A stretch of 64,000 nt of DNA, taken from Microbacterium sp. K24 (GTDB taxonomy: Bacteria > Actinomycetota > Actinomycetes > Actinomycetales > Microbacteriaceae). A program made the translations under genes and the position numbers. The stretch is taken from contig NZ_SSDJ01000067.1 in NCBI RefSeq assembly GCF_004794465.1, positions 31,008 through 95,007 of the forward strand, in the 5' to 3' direction. How positions within the stretch are numbered: the first letter of the stretch is position 1; each line of letters starts with the position of its first letter. Shown here one piece after another: positions 20,764 through 29,234 of the stretch. The notes beneath the pieces are model-generated. The model had not been told where the DNA came from and ran no database searches. It was given only the letters and a program-made list of their open reading frames with translations.

Positions 20764-20837
20764 TCGTTGAGCGAGCGAAGCGAGACGAAACGCGGGTCCG
20801 CGCGGGACGGCGTTTCGTCTCGTTCCTCGCTCAACGA
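20764..20837. repeat. dispersed inverted repeat, copy 1
   Basis: The left arm (20764-20793, beginning TCGTTGAGCGAGCGAAGCGA) and right arm (20810-20837, beginning GCGTTTCGTCTCG) are near-perfect inverted copies around a 16-base loop. The same unit recurs at 32799-32870. It lies between the aldehyde dehydrogenase and DUF779 genes, so it is within a probable operon. Confidence 0.8.
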
Positions 20838-20857
20838 GCAGCAGCGAAAGGCAGGAC

Positions 20858-21259
20858 ATGGTCACCATCGGCACGTATCAGCGGGTGGACGTGACGGATG
20901 CCGCGGCATCCCTCGTCCGTGATCTCACGGTGCAGCACGGCCCGCTGATGTTCCATCAGTCCGGAGGATGCTGCGACGGATCGTCGCCCATGTGCTACCC
21001 GATCGGCATGTTCATCACGGGACCGGGTGACGTGCTGCTCGGCAACCTCGACGTCGGCCTCGAGCAGCCCGTCGAGATCTACATGTCGGAGTCGCAGTTC
21101 GAGTACTGGAAGTACACGCACCTCACGGTCGACGTCGTACCGGGTCGCGGCGCGGGTTTCAGCGTCGAGGGCCCGACCGGCATGCGGTTCCTCATCCGAT
21201 CGCGGATGCTGAACGACGCGGAGCTGGAGTACTTCGGGCTGGCCTCGCCGGCGTCGTGA
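20858..21259 (+). CDS. DUF779 family protein, aldehyde dehydrogenase partner
   Basis: 133 residues. The core FHQSGGCCDGSSPMCYP (32-48) contains the conserved Cys38, Cys39 and Cys46 and His33, and YMSESQFEYWKYTHLTVD is typical of DUF779. The clustered cysteines may bind metal or undergo redox change. Family genes often sit beside acetaldehyde/acetoin dehydrogenase genes; a helper role for the neighbouring dehydrogenase is inferred, not shown. It lies 104 bases after that gene, separated by the inverted repeat, and has its own GCGAAAGGCAG ribosome site. Confidence 0.85.
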   Translation: MVTIGTYQRVDVTDAAASLVRDLTVQHGPLMFHQSGGCCDGSSPMCYPIGMFITGPGDVLLGNLDVGLEQPVEIYMSESQFEYWKYTHLTVDVVPGRGAGFSVEGPTGMRFLIRSRMLNDAELEYFGLASPAS

Positions 21260-21297
21260 GGGCGACCTGCCTGGTTCGGCCGGGATGCCCGCGGCGC

Positions 21298-22053
21298 TCA
21301 GCGCGGCAGCCGCGGAACCGCGTCGACCAGCGCCCGGGTGTACGGGTCCTGCGGGGCGTGGAGCACGGATGCCGTGGGTCCCTGCTCGACGACCCGACCG
21401 TTCTGCAGCACGACCGTGCGGTCGCAGGCCGAGGCGATCGCCGTGAGATCGTGCGACACCATCACGAGCGACAGGCCGTTCTCGCGTCGCAGCCGGTCGA
21501 GCAGCTCCAGCACCTGCACCCGCGTCGTGACGTCGAGGGCGCTCACCGGCTCGTCGGCGAGCAGCACGCGGGGGCGTGAGACCACAGCGCGCGCGATCGC
21601 GATGCGCTGACGCTGTCCGCCGGAGAACTCGTGCGGGTAGCGGCGAGCGGTGTCGGCGGGCAGGCCGACCGACTCGAGCGCCTCGGCGATCCGACGCTGA
21701 GCGTCGGCGCCTGAGGCGAGGCCCAGGGAGCGGAGGGGTTCGCCGATGATCCGGTCGATGCGCTGGCGGGGGTCGAGTGACGAGTACGGATCCTGGAACA
21801 CCGGCTGCACGCTCGCGCGGAAGCGGCGCATCTGCGTGCGGTCGCGCAGCGAGAGAGGCTCGCCCTCGAACAGCATCTGACCGTCGCGTGGTGCCGAGAG
21901 GCCGAGCAGCAGCCGCAGGATCGTCGACTTGCCCGCGCCCGACTCGCCCACGAGGCCGAGCGAGTCGCCCGCGTCGAGACTCAGCGAGACGTCGTCGAGC
22001 ACCCGCCGCGATCCATAGGCGAAGCCGGCCGCGCGCAGCTCGAGGAGGCTCAT
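21298..22053 (-). CDS. ABC importer ATP-binding protein (DppF/OppF type)
   Basis: 251 residues. Walker A GESGAGKST is at about 37-45, the ABC signature FSGGQRQRIAIARAV near 145, and Walker B LLADEPVSALD follows, with the switch His in MVSHDLTAIA. The C-terminal HAPQDPYTRALVDAVPRLPR is the Opp/Dpp-type tail. It powers peptide or nickel-type import at the membrane with its partner. Its ATG overlaps the partner's stop (ATGA, 22050-22053). Last gene of the minus-strand importer operon. Confidence 0.92.
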   Translation of the reverse strand: MSLLELRAAGFAYGSRRVLDDVSLSLDAGDSLGLVGESGAGKSTILRLLLGLSAPRDGQMLFEGEPLSLRDRTQMRRFRASVQPVFQDPYSSLDPRQRIDRIIGEPLRSLGLASGADAQRRIAEALESVGLPADTARRYPHEFSGGQRQRIAIARAVVSRPRVLLADEPVSALDVTTRVQVLELLDRLRRENGLSLVMVSHDLTAIASACDRTVVLQNGRVVEQGPTASVLHAPQDPYTRALVDAVPRLPR

Positions 22054-22847
22054 CGGCCGGTCTCCTTCGCGTCGAGGAACGCGTCGAGCGCGCGGGCGCT
22101 GTCGACCAGCATCCGCGTGTACGGCTCGGCCGGCGCCTGCAGCACCTGTGCCACGGAGCCCGCTTCGACGACGCCGCCGTTGCGGAGCACGACGATGCGG
22201 TCGACCATGCGCGACACGACGGCCAGGTCATGGCTGATGAACAGCAGCGCCATACCGCGCTCGGCGACGAGGCGCTCGAGCAGGGCGAGCACGCCGTCCT
22301 GCACGGTCACGTCGAGCGCGGTCGTCGGTTCGTCGGCGATGAGCAGCTGCGGGCGGGCCGCGAGGGCGATGGCGATGGCCACCCGCTGCCGCTGACCACC
22401 CGACAGCTCGTGCGGGTAGGCGCGCGCGATGCGCGGGTCGGAGAGCGCGACCTCGTGGAGCGCGGTGGCGACAGCGCTCGAGAGCGCCGCACCGCGCAGC
22501 CCGAGGTGACGGCGCAGCGGCTCGGCGATCTGGCGGCCCACCCTCATCAGCGGGTCGAGGGCGGTGAGCGGCTCCTGGAACACGATCTGCGCGACGGGAC
22601 CGCGGAGCGGCCGCAGGTCGGCATCGCGACTGCCGACGACCTGGTGTCCGTCGAGGAGCACCGACCCGGACGCTGCGAGCGCGTCGGGCAGCAGACCCGT
22701 GACGGCGAGCGAGGTCAGCGACTTGCCTGATCCGGATTCGCCGATCAGCCCCAGCCGCTCACCCGGGGCGAGCGAGAACGAGATGTCGCGCACGAGTGCG
22801 GCGGATGCCGAGCGGACCGTGAGCCCGGAGACGTCGAGCAGGCTCAT
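22050..22847 (-). CDS. ABC importer ATP-binding protein (DppD/OppD type)
   Basis: 265 residues from the ATG overlapping the permease stop (ATGA, 22844-22847); a much longer upstream frame exists but is arginine-rich shadow. Walker A GESGSGKSL is near 36-44, IVFQEPLTALDPLMRVG is the Q-loop region, LSGGQRQRVAIAIAL the signature, and LLIADEPTTALD Walker B. It is the second ATPase of the peptide-type importer and probably pairs as a heterodimer with the adjacent protein. Confidence 0.92.
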   Translation of the reverse strand: MSLLDVSGLTVRSASAALVRDISFSLAPGERLGLIGESGSGKSLTSLAVTGLLPDALAASGSVLLDGHQVVGSRDADLRPLRGPVAQIVFQEPLTALDPLMRVGRQIAEPLRRHLGLRGAALSSAVATALHEVALSDPRIARAYPHELSGGQRQRVAIAIALAARPQLLIADEPTTALDVTVQDGVLALLERLVAERGMALLFISHDLAVVSRMVDRIVVLRNGGVVEAGSVAQVLQAPAEPYTRMLVDSARALDAFLDAKETGR

Positions 22848-23704
22848 CGGCCCCTCCTGCGGGTCGGGTCGGCGAGGTCCCGCAGACCGTCGGCGAGGAA
22901 GTTCACACCGAGCACGAGTGCGATGATTGCGATGCCGGGAGCGATGGCGCCGACGGGAGCGGCGAGCACGGTGCCCTGCGCCTCCTGCAGCATCCGCCCC
23001 CAGGAGGCGTTGGGCGGAGGGGCTCCCAACCCGAGATACGACAGGCTCGCCTCGGCCAGCACGGCGGCCCCGAACTGCAGCGCGAGGCTCACCGCGAGGG
23101 TGGGGGCGATGTTCGGCAGCACGTGCTGGAAGACGATGCCGAGCACACCGGTGCCGCTCGTGCGCGCCGCGGTGATGTACTGCTCCTGCAGCACCCGGCG
23201 CGCGAGGATGCGCGTGAGGCGGGCGACGACCGCCGACATCGCGAGCCCGATCGCGAGCACGGCCGACCACAGCGATGCGCCCTGCACGGCGACGACGAGC
23301 ATCGCGAGCAGCAGCACCGGGAAGGCGATCACGACATCGAGCCCGGCCGAGAGCGTGTCGTCGACCCAGGGGCGGGCGAACGCGGCGACCAGTCCGATGA
23401 TCGTGCCGAGGACGGCGGCAATCGCGACGGCGCAGATGCCGACGATGAGCGCGATCCGCGCGCCCCACATCAGTTGCGAGAACAGGTCGCGTCCCAGACG
23501 GTCGGTGCCGAGCAGGTGCAGGGCGCTCGGCCCCTCGAGACGGCTGCCGCTGGTGTCGGCGAGCGGGTAGGGGAGCCAGAACAGCGAGACGAGGGCGATC
23601 AGCACGATGATGCCGGTGAGCACGATCCCGATCAGCAGGGTCGCCTTCGGGCGCCGCCGCACGGGGACGGAGCCGGTGATCAGCTGTTCGGCGACGCGGC
23701 TCAT
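22844..23704 (-). CDS. ABC importer permease (DppC type)
   Basis: 286 residues with about six membrane segments. The first lies at about 22-46 (TLLIGIVLTGIIVLIALVS). HLLGTDRLGRDLFSQLMWGARI is the DppC-specific loop before helix two, and the EAA-type loop TSGTGVLGIVFQHVLPNI contacts the ATPases. Together with the DppB-type partner it forms the transmembrane channel for peptides or similar cargo. Its start overlaps the DppB stop (ATGA), and its stop overlaps the next ATPase start. Confidence 0.93.
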   Translation of the reverse strand: MSRVAEQLITGSVPVRRRPKATLLIGIVLTGIIVLIALVSLFWLPYPLADTSGSRLEGPSALHLLGTDRLGRDLFSQLMWGARIALIVGICAVAIAAVLGTIIGLVAAFARPWVDDTLSAGLDVVIAFPVLLLAMLVVAVQGASLWSAVLAIGLAMSAVVARLTRILARRVLQEQYITAARTSGTGVLGIVFQHVLPNIAPTLAVSLALQFGAAVLAEASLSYLGLGAPPPNASWGRMLQEAQGTVLAAPVGAIAPGIAIIALVLGVNFLADGLRDLADPTRRRGR

Positions 23705-24663
23705 CGGTTCCCCGAGACGCTCGAGCGCAGGCGCGGGTCGATCAGGCGCTGCACGATGTCGGCGGCGAACCCGACGAGCAGCACGAAGAGCGTGCTGACG
23801 ACGAGGACGCCCTGGATGACCTGGAAGTCGTGCTGCTCGATCGCCGAGAGCAGCAGGCTGCCGAGCCCGGGAAGCGTGAAGACGCTCTCGACGACGACCG
23901 CGCCGAGGAGTGTCGTCGACAGCTCGATGCCGAGGATCGCGACGACGGGCACCGCGCCGTTGCGCACTCCGTGACGCAGCAGAGCCTCGGCCATGCCGGA
24001 GCCTCCGGCGCGAGCGGTGCGCAGGTAATCGCTGCCGAGCACGTCGAGGGTCGCCGACCGGACGTAGCGGCTGAGCGACGCGCTCATGACGATCACGATC
24101 GTGATCACGGGCAGCGTGAGCGATCGCAGCGCGTCAGCGGGATCCTCCCAGTCGTCCCGGGGGAACCCGCCGGACGGCAGCGCGCCGAGCCCGAGCGCGA
24201 AGATCCAGACGAGCACGACGCCCACCCAGAACACGGGCACGGCGACCCCCAGCTGCGCGAACCCCGAGAGCACGATGCCGTACCAGCGGTCGGACTTCAC
24301 GGCGGCGGTGATCCCGATGAGGAGAGACACGAGCAGCGCGACGAGGAACGCGATGAGCGTGAGCGGAAGCGTCACCGCGAGGCGGGCGGCGATGTCGGGC
24401 CCGACGGGACGCGAGCTCAGGAAGGATTCGCCGAGGTCGAAGCGGATCAGCTGCCCCGCCCACGTCGCGAACTGCTGCAGCAGGGGCTGATCCGAGCCGA
24501 CCTGCGCGCGGGCCGCCGCGATCTGCTCAGGGGTCGCGTTCACCGAGAGCAGCGCGTTGGCCGGGTCGCCGGGAAGCAGCCGCAGCAGCACGAAGATCGC
24601 GATCATCGCGACGACGAGCGACACCACGAGGAACGCGAGGCGGCGCAGCAGGTAGGCGAGCAT
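23701..24663 (-). CDS. ABC importer permease (DppB type)
   Basis: 320 residues. MLAYLLRRLAFLVVSLVVA is the typical DppB first helix, LLPGDPANALLSVNATPEQ and LGESFLSSRPV follow, and the cytoplasmic EAA loop is TARAGGSGMAEALLRHGVRN. FTLPGLGSLLLSAIEQHDF close to the C-terminus is a strong family signature. It makes the channel with the DppC-type partner. The gene starts 53 bases after the binding-protein gene; that gap holds a strong hairpin. Confidence 0.93.
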   Translation of the reverse strand: MLAYLLRRLAFLVVSLVVAMIAIFVLLRLLPGDPANALLSVNATPEQIAAARAQVGSDQPLLQQFATWAGQLIRFDLGESFLSSRPVGPDIAARLAVTLPLTLIAFLVALLVSLLIGITAAVKSDRWYGIVLSGFAQLGVAVPVFWVGVVLVWIFALGLGALPSGGFPRDDWEDPADALRSLTLPVITIVIVMSASLSRYVRSATLDVLGSDYLRTARAGGSGMAEALLRHGVRNGAVPVVAILGIELSTTLLGAVVVESVFTLPGLGSLLLSAIEQHDFQVIQGVLVVSTLFVLLVGFAADIVQRLIDPRLRSSVSGNR

Positions 24664-24680
24664 GGCTTCTCAGGATGGAA

Positions 24681-24711
24681 GAGGGGGATGCCGACGCGCG
24701 GCATCCCCCTC
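24681..24711 (-). terminator. 12-bp hairpin between binding-protein and permease genes
   Basis: GAGGGGGATGCC (24681-24692) and GGCATCCCCCTC (24700-24711) are perfect arms with a 7-base loop, beginning six bases after the binding-protein stop codon. It is inside the operon and without a T-run, so partial termination or 3'-end protection of the upstream message is more likely than full termination. Confidence 0.6.
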
Positions 24712-24716
24712 GCGCG

Positions 24717-26213
24717 TCAGGACTTGACGATGTCGTAGGCGAAGAACTGCGAGTTCAGGCCGTTGACGGGGTACCCGCTGAGATCGCTCGAGGCGACCAC
24801 GATCTGCGGATACAGGTACAACCATACGCTCGCGGCATCCTCGGCGATCTTCTCGTTGACCTGCTTCAGCAGGGCGGTCTGCTCGTCGGTCGTGGTGGCC
24901 TGCTCGGCCGCGGCGACCCATTGCTGCACGTCGGCGTCGTCGTATCCCCAGTAGAAGTCGGGGTTGCCGTACCAGACCACGTCGCGGTCGTTCACGTGCT
25001 CCTGGAGGGTGGCCTCGAAGTCCTGCTCCTTGAAGACCTTCGTGTACCACTCGTCGGCGCTGATCGTGTTGATCTCGACGGTGATGCCCACCTCGGCGAG
25101 CTGCGACTGCAGGAACTCGGCCACGGCGGGGTGCGGGTCGTAGCTCGGGGTGTCGAGCGTGAACGTGAAGCCGTCGGCGTAGCCGGCCTGCGCGAGCAGA
25201 TCCTTCGAGAGCTCGACGTCGTAGGGGTTCACGTTCGTGAGGTCCTCGTACCAGGGGTCGGTGGGTGGCACCATCGAGCCGATCAGCGTGCCGTAGTCGC
25301 CCCAGATCGACTCGAGGAGCTTCTTCGTGTCGATCGCGGAGTAGATCGCCTTGCGCACGAGCGCGTTGTCGAAGGGAGCGACGCGGTCGTTGAACGCGAG
25401 CAGCTCCTTCGTGGTCGAGGTGCCCTCGCTCACGACATAGTCGTCGGAGTCGAACTGCGCGAGCGAGTCCGGGCTCTGCACGCTGGTGATGACGTCGATC
25501 TCGCCGGTGAGGAGCGCGTTGTTCTCGGCCGTCGCGTCGGTGAAGTACGTGTAGACGACCTCGCCGTTCTTGGCGGGCTCGCCCCAGTAGTCGTCCCAGC
25601 GCTCGAGGGTCAGGGTCGAGCCCTTCTTCCACTCGTCGAGCGTGTAGGGGCCGGTGCCGTCTTCCGTGCTGGTGATGTCGCCGGCCTCGTCGTTCACGAT
25701 CCAGACGTAGCTGAGGTTGTAGAGGAACGAGATCGACCGCTGCGACAGGGTGAACACGACGGTCTTGTCGTCGGGGGTGGCGATGTCGGCGATCGTCTGG
25801 AAGCTCGACTTGCGGGCCGAGACGGAGTCCTCGGCGGTGACGGCCTCGACGCTCGACTTCACGTCGGCGGAGGTGAGCGGGTCGCCCGAGTGGAAGGTCA
25901 CGTCGTCGCGCAGCGTGATCGTGTAGGTCAGGCCGTCGTCCGACACCTCGGCGTCCTCGGCGAGCAGCGGCTCGACCTCGCCGTCGTCGGTCAGCCGGTA
26001 CAGGCCTTCGTAGACGTTGCCGGTGAGCGCCTCGGTCACGCCCTGTCCGCCGCCCTGGGTGTTGCTGAGGTTGGTCGGCTCGTACAGCGACCCGATGAGG
26101 ATCGTGGCGTCTTCGCTCGCGGTGGCGTCGTCGCTCGTGCCCGACGCGCAGCCGGCCATGAGGGCGAGCGTGGCGACGGCGCCGAGCGCGCCGAGGATGC
26201 GGGTTCTTCTCAT
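24717..26213 (-). CDS. ABC importer substrate-binding lipoprotein (peptide/nickel type, SBP family 5)
   Basis: 498 residues from the ATG at 26213. The signal peptide ends in the lipobox LMAGC, so the mature protein is anchored outside the membrane. ILIGSLYEPTNLSN begins the first lobe; YTITLRDDVTFHSGDPLTSADV is the SBP family 5 signature near residue 110, and TGPYTLDEWKKGSTL and NPYDVELSKDLLAQAGY follow. It captures peptide or a related solute for the downstream permeases. A longer frame extending to 26750 is an out-of-register artefact. It follows the DUF1684 gene by 28 bases. Confidence 0.93.
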   Translation of the reverse strand: MRRTRILGALGAVATLALMAGCASGTSDDATASEDATILIGSLYEPTNLSNTQGGGQGVTEALTGNVYEGLYRLTDDGEVEPLLAEDAEVSDDGLTYTITLRDDVTFHSGDPLTSADVKSSVEAVTAEDSVSARKSSFQTIADIATPDDKTVVFTLSQRSISFLYNLSYVWIVNDEAGDITSTEDGTGPYTLDEWKKGSTLTLERWDDYWGEPAKNGEVVYTYFTDATAENNALLTGEIDVITSVQSPDSLAQFDSDDYVVSEGTSTTKELLAFNDRVAPFDNALVRKAIYSAIDTKKLLESIWGDYGTLIGSMVPPTDPWYEDLTNVNPYDVELSKDLLAQAGYADGFTFTLDTPSYDPHPAVAEFLQSQLAEVGITVEINTISADEWYTKVFKEQDFEATLQEHVNDRDVVWYGNPDFYWGYDDADVQQWVAAAEQATTTDEQTALLKQVNEKIAEDAASVWLYLYPQIVVASSDLSGYPVNGLNSQFFAYDIVKS

Positions 26214-26241
26214 GAGTACTCCAGGGTGAGCGAGTGCGGCG

Positions 26242-26937
26242 TCACGCCGCGTAGATGTCGAAGCCGTCGCGGAACACGACGTTCTTCTCGCCTGCGCGGA
26301 TGGGCAGGGGGAAGCGGTTGGATGCCGGGGGCAGGGGGCAGTTGTACTGGGCGCTGAACCCGCAGGGCGGCACGAAGGCGCGGTTGAAGTCGAGGACGAC
26401 GGTGCCCTCGTCATCGCGCAGCTCGACGAACAGGAAGCGGCCGGACCCGTAGGTCTCCGAGCCGTTCGTCTCGTCGCCGAAGACGAGCAGCAGGATGCCG
26501 CCGTCGTCGAAGGCGGCGAGCGTGTACTCGCGGCCGTCGAGGTCGAAGCGGATGTCGCCCGGCACGACGAGCTCGCGCGAGCCGCCGTTGTCGCGGATGT
26601 GCTCGAACGGCACCCGGCGATCGCCGGACACGGGGGTGAAATGCCCCTCGAGCACCCAGGCGGGGTCATAGTCGTAGGTGTCGATGCGGTCGAAGGCCCG
26701 GATGGCGGGTGCATCCGCGTCCCACCGTCGCAGACCGTGCTCCGCCGCACCGGTCTCGATGTTCGTGCGGTGGATCGGCGTGACCGTCACCGTGTCGGAT
26801 GCGGTGCGCTGCTCGCCCTCCAGGTCGGGGCGTTCGCCGGTCCAGCGGGTCTCGATCAGCGCGAGATTGCCGGTCGCCGAGGTGACGGAGGCGCGGCGCT
26901 CGGCCTGCCAGGTGGTGTGATCTTCGCGTTCAGACAT
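26242..26937 (-). CDS. DUF1684 family protein
   Basis: 231 residues, no signal peptide. The C-terminal half carries the DUF1684 signature: GREYTLAAFDDGGILLLVFGDETNG, GSGRFLFVEL, VVLDFNRAFVPPCGFS and NCPLPPASNRFPLPIRAGEK. Two Cys lie in VPPCGFS-QYNCPLPP and may be paired or bind metal. The biochemical role of the family is unknown to me. It is the first gene of the peptide-type importer operon, which suggests a task in handling the imported compound. A GTG immediately upstream (26940) is an alternative start. Confidence 0.85.
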   Translation of the reverse strand: MSEREDHTTWQAERRASVTSATGNLALIETRWTGERPDLEGEQRTASDTVTVTPIHRTNIETGAAEHGLRRWDADAPAIRAFDRIDTYDYDPAWVLEGHFTPVSGDRRVPFEHIRDNGGSRELVVPGDIRFDLDGREYTLAAFDDGGILLLVFGDETNGSETYGSGRFLFVELRDDEGTVVLDFNRAFVPPCGFSAQYNCPLPPASNRFPLPIRAGEKNVVFRDGFDIYAA

Positions 26938-26982
26938 CACCTTCCATTCTCTTGCATGCAGAACGGGGTGGGGTCGGCGTCG

Positions 26983-27630
26983 TCACTCGGAGTAACGCGG
27001 CGAGAGCTCGGCGAGGACGGCGGCCCGGAGCCAGGAGGCGTAGCGGTCGGCGGTCCAGCCCGACTGGGCGACGAGCTGCTGATAGCTCTCGGGCGAGATC
27101 AGGAACGAGATCGCGTCGGCGGCGGCGTCCGGGTCGTCGAGATCGCGGGCGATCCCTCGCCGGACCGTCTCCGCCACCAGGGTGCGGAGGTCGGCGCGGC
27201 GTCGCTCGAGCATGCCGCGGAGGGCGTCGTCGACGACGGGGTCCGAGAGGGCCGCGCCGAGAAGCACCGTCCAGATGGCGTGCCCGCGGGCGTTGGCCGC
27301 GGTGATCTGCGTGAGGACGGCGTCGAGGAAGACCTCGTCCGGCAGGTCGAGCACCCCGGACGCGACCTCGGTGTCGGTGAGGCTCGCGGCGGCCTCGGAA
27401 CCCGAGAAGGTGACCTCGAAGGCGGCGATCAGCAGCTCGGCCTTCGACGCCGTCGTCTTGACGGTCTCCGCCGAGACCCCCGCCTCGCGGGCGATGGCCG
27501 CGATCGTCGTCGCCTGATACCCCTGGCCGGCGAACAGGAGTGCGGAGGCCGCGATGATCCTCGACCTCGTCTCCTGCGCCTGGCGCGCCCTCAGCTCGGA
27601 TCGGTAGGCGCGGGGAACGGCTTCAGGCAT
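26983..27630 (-). CDS. TetR-family transcriptional regulator
   Basis: 215 residues. The DNA-binding domain covers about 18-65 (TRSRIIAASALLFAGQGYQ then TTIAAIAREAGVSAETVKTT); the helical C-terminal domain follows. The recognition helix has SAETVKTT in place of the common Y-F residues. It is divergent from a GT1 glycosyltransferase across a 65-base gap and 45 bases upstream of the DUF1684 gene on the same strand, so it could control either or both. The ligand is unknown. Confidence 0.85.
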   Translation of the reverse strand: MPEAVPRAYRSELRARQAQETRSRIIAASALLFAGQGYQATTIAAIAREAGVSAETVKTTASKAELLIAAFEVTFSGSEAAASLTDTEVASGVLDLPDEVFLDAVLTQITAANARGHAIWTVLLGAALSDPVVDDALRGMLERRRADLRTLVAETVRRGIARDLDDPDAAADAISFLISPESYQQLVAQSGWTADRYASWLRAAVLAELSPRYSE

Positions 27631-27695
27631 TGACTTTCCTCAGAGGGTGATGAATACTTCAACGGTACATTCGATCTTTGGGGAAAGAAACCGCC

Positions 27696-28991
27696 ATGTC
27701 CAGTTATCTCATCACCTGCACGCCCGCCCACGGTCACGTCATGCCGCTGCTGCAGATCGCCCGCCACCTCCTGAGCCGGGGTCATGAGGTGAGGTTCCTC
27801 ACCAGCACCCGCTACGCCGACCACGTCGCCGCGGCCGGCGCGCGCTTCATCCCGCTGCCGGACGAGGCCGACGTCGACCTCGACGACGCCGACGGGGCGT
27901 TCCCCGAGCGCGTCGGGCTGACCGGACCCGCGGCCCTGCGCTTCGACATGAGCAACCTGTTCGTGCGGCCCGGCGCCGCGCAGCTCGCGGTCGTTCGTGC
28001 CGAGCTCGCGGAACGGCGGATCGACGCGGTGCTGACCGAGCCGCTGTTCGTGGGAGGAGCGCTGCTGCAGCTGCTTCCGGAACATGAGCGTCCGCCCGTG
28101 GTCGTGCTGGGCATCTTCCCGCTCGGCGCGCGGAGCCGGGATGCGGCGCCCTTCGGCCTCGGCGTGACGCCGATGCCCGGTCCGATCGGGCGGCTGCGCA
28201 ACGCGATGCTGCGCACCGTCGCGGAACGCGCGATCTTCGGCGGCATCCAGAAGGAGGCCGATGAGATGGCGCGGAGGGAGACGGGCCGCGACCTCGGCGG
28301 CTTCGTGCTGGACTGGGCCGGCCGCGCCGACGCCTACGTGCAGTTCACGGTTCCGGAGTTCGAGTACCCGCGCTCCGACCTTCCGGAGTCCGTGCATTTC
28401 GCGGGCCCCCTCCCCGCACCCGTGTCGACGGTCGTGCTGCCGGACTGGTGGGCCGACCTCGACGGCACGCGGTCCGTGGTCCACGTGACCCAGGGCACCA
28501 TCGCGAACTCCGACTTCGGTCAGCTGGTGGAGCCGACGATCGCCGCGCTCGCCGCATCCGACAGCATCGTCGTGGTCTCGACCGGTGGCCGGCCGGTCGA
28601 TGTCCTGCCCGCCGATCTGCCGCCGAACGTGCGTGTCGCCGAGTACCTGCCGTATGACCGGCTGCTGCCACTCGTCGACGTGCTCGTGACGAACGGAGGG
28701 TACGGAGGTGTGCAGCAGGCGCTGACCCACGGAGTCCCCATCGTCGTCGCCGGGCAGACGGAGGACAAGGTCGAGGTGTCGGCACGGATCGGATGGTCGG
28801 GCGCGGGAATCAACCTGCGCACCACGACGGTCGCTCCGGCGCAGGTGGGGCGGGCCGTCGAGCGGGTGCTGGCCGATCCCGCGTACCGCGCCCACGCCGA
28901 ACGGATCGGCACGGCGATGCGGGCGTCGAACGCATGGGACGCCCTCGACGGCGTGCTCGACGAGCTCACCTCGCGCTGGGCGCTGTCCTGA
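27696..28991 (+). CDS. GT1 (MGT/UGT-like) glycosyltransferase
   Basis: 431 residues; the ATG at 27696 follows GGGGAAAG. The N-terminal half binds acceptor (CTPAHGHVMPLLQIARHLLSRGHEV). The C-terminal half has HVTQGTIANSDF and the donor motif VLVTNGGYGGVQQALTHGVPIV, with the conserved late VAGQTEDK, the signature of the macrolide/flavonoid UGT family. It transfers a sugar from an NDP-sugar to a small hydrophobic acceptor in the cytoplasm. The divergent TetR gene suggests inducible modification or detoxification of a natural product. The acceptor is unknown. Confidence 0.9.
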   Translation: MSSYLITCTPAHGHVMPLLQIARHLLSRGHEVRFLTSTRYADHVAAAGARFIPLPDEADVDLDDADGAFPERVGLTGPAALRFDMSNLFVRPGAAQLAVVRAELAERRIDAVLTEPLFVGGALLQLLPEHERPPVVVLGIFPLGARSRDAAPFGLGVTPMPGPIGRLRNAMLRTVAERAIFGGIQKEADEMARRETGRDLGGFVLDWAGRADAYVQFTVPEFEYPRSDLPESVHFAGPLPAPVSTVVLPDWWADLDGTRSVVHVTQGTIANSDFGQLVEPTIAALAASDSIVVVSTGGRPVDVLPADLPPNVRVAEYLPYDRLLPLVDVLVTNGGYGGVQQALTHGVPIVVAGQTEDKVEVSARIGWSGAGINLRTTTVAPAQVGRAVERVLADPAYRAHAERIGTAMRASNAWDALDGVLDELTSRWALS

Positions 28992-29234
28992 CTCGAGCCG
29001 CCGTTCCGGGCTCACGCCCGCAAGCGCATTCCGGTGCATGGACGCAACCGCTTGCAACGTCGTCCGGTATACCATTCACCTATGCGCCGAGCAGCGTCAG
29101 TCCCCAGCTGACCGCGGGCGCGGACGGCGCAAGCCGTCCTGCGGAGGGAGAGTCGATCTTCTTTCGATCCCGAGGGGGGATGGGGTGGGAGTTCGGTCCC
29201 CAGCCGACACCCACCCCCACACTCTCTCCGCGTG
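28992..29234. other. gene-free region with promoter-like, palindromic and hairpin elements
   Basis: No convincing gene lies here. GCAACCGCTTGC (29044-29055) resembles a LacI-family operator, GGTATACC (29066-29073) is a perfect palindrome and may be a -10 box, and a nine-codon frame starts at 29082. GGACGGC-GCAA-GCCGTCC (29122-29139) is a strong 7-bp hairpin with a GCAA tetraloop. A G-rich/C-rich pair near 29183-29216 may be the terminator of the minus-strand gene that ends at 29235. Confidence 0.45.

Noticed and set aside
24675..26357. 560-codon plus-strand frame opposite the binding-protein gene
   Set aside because: The opposite strand encodes a complete SBP family 5 lipoprotein; this frame has only low-complexity Val/Gly/Arg sequence.
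29082..29111. Nine-codon frame after the GGTATACC palindrome
   Set aside because: Too short and without coupling to a following gene; mentioned only as part of the orphan region.
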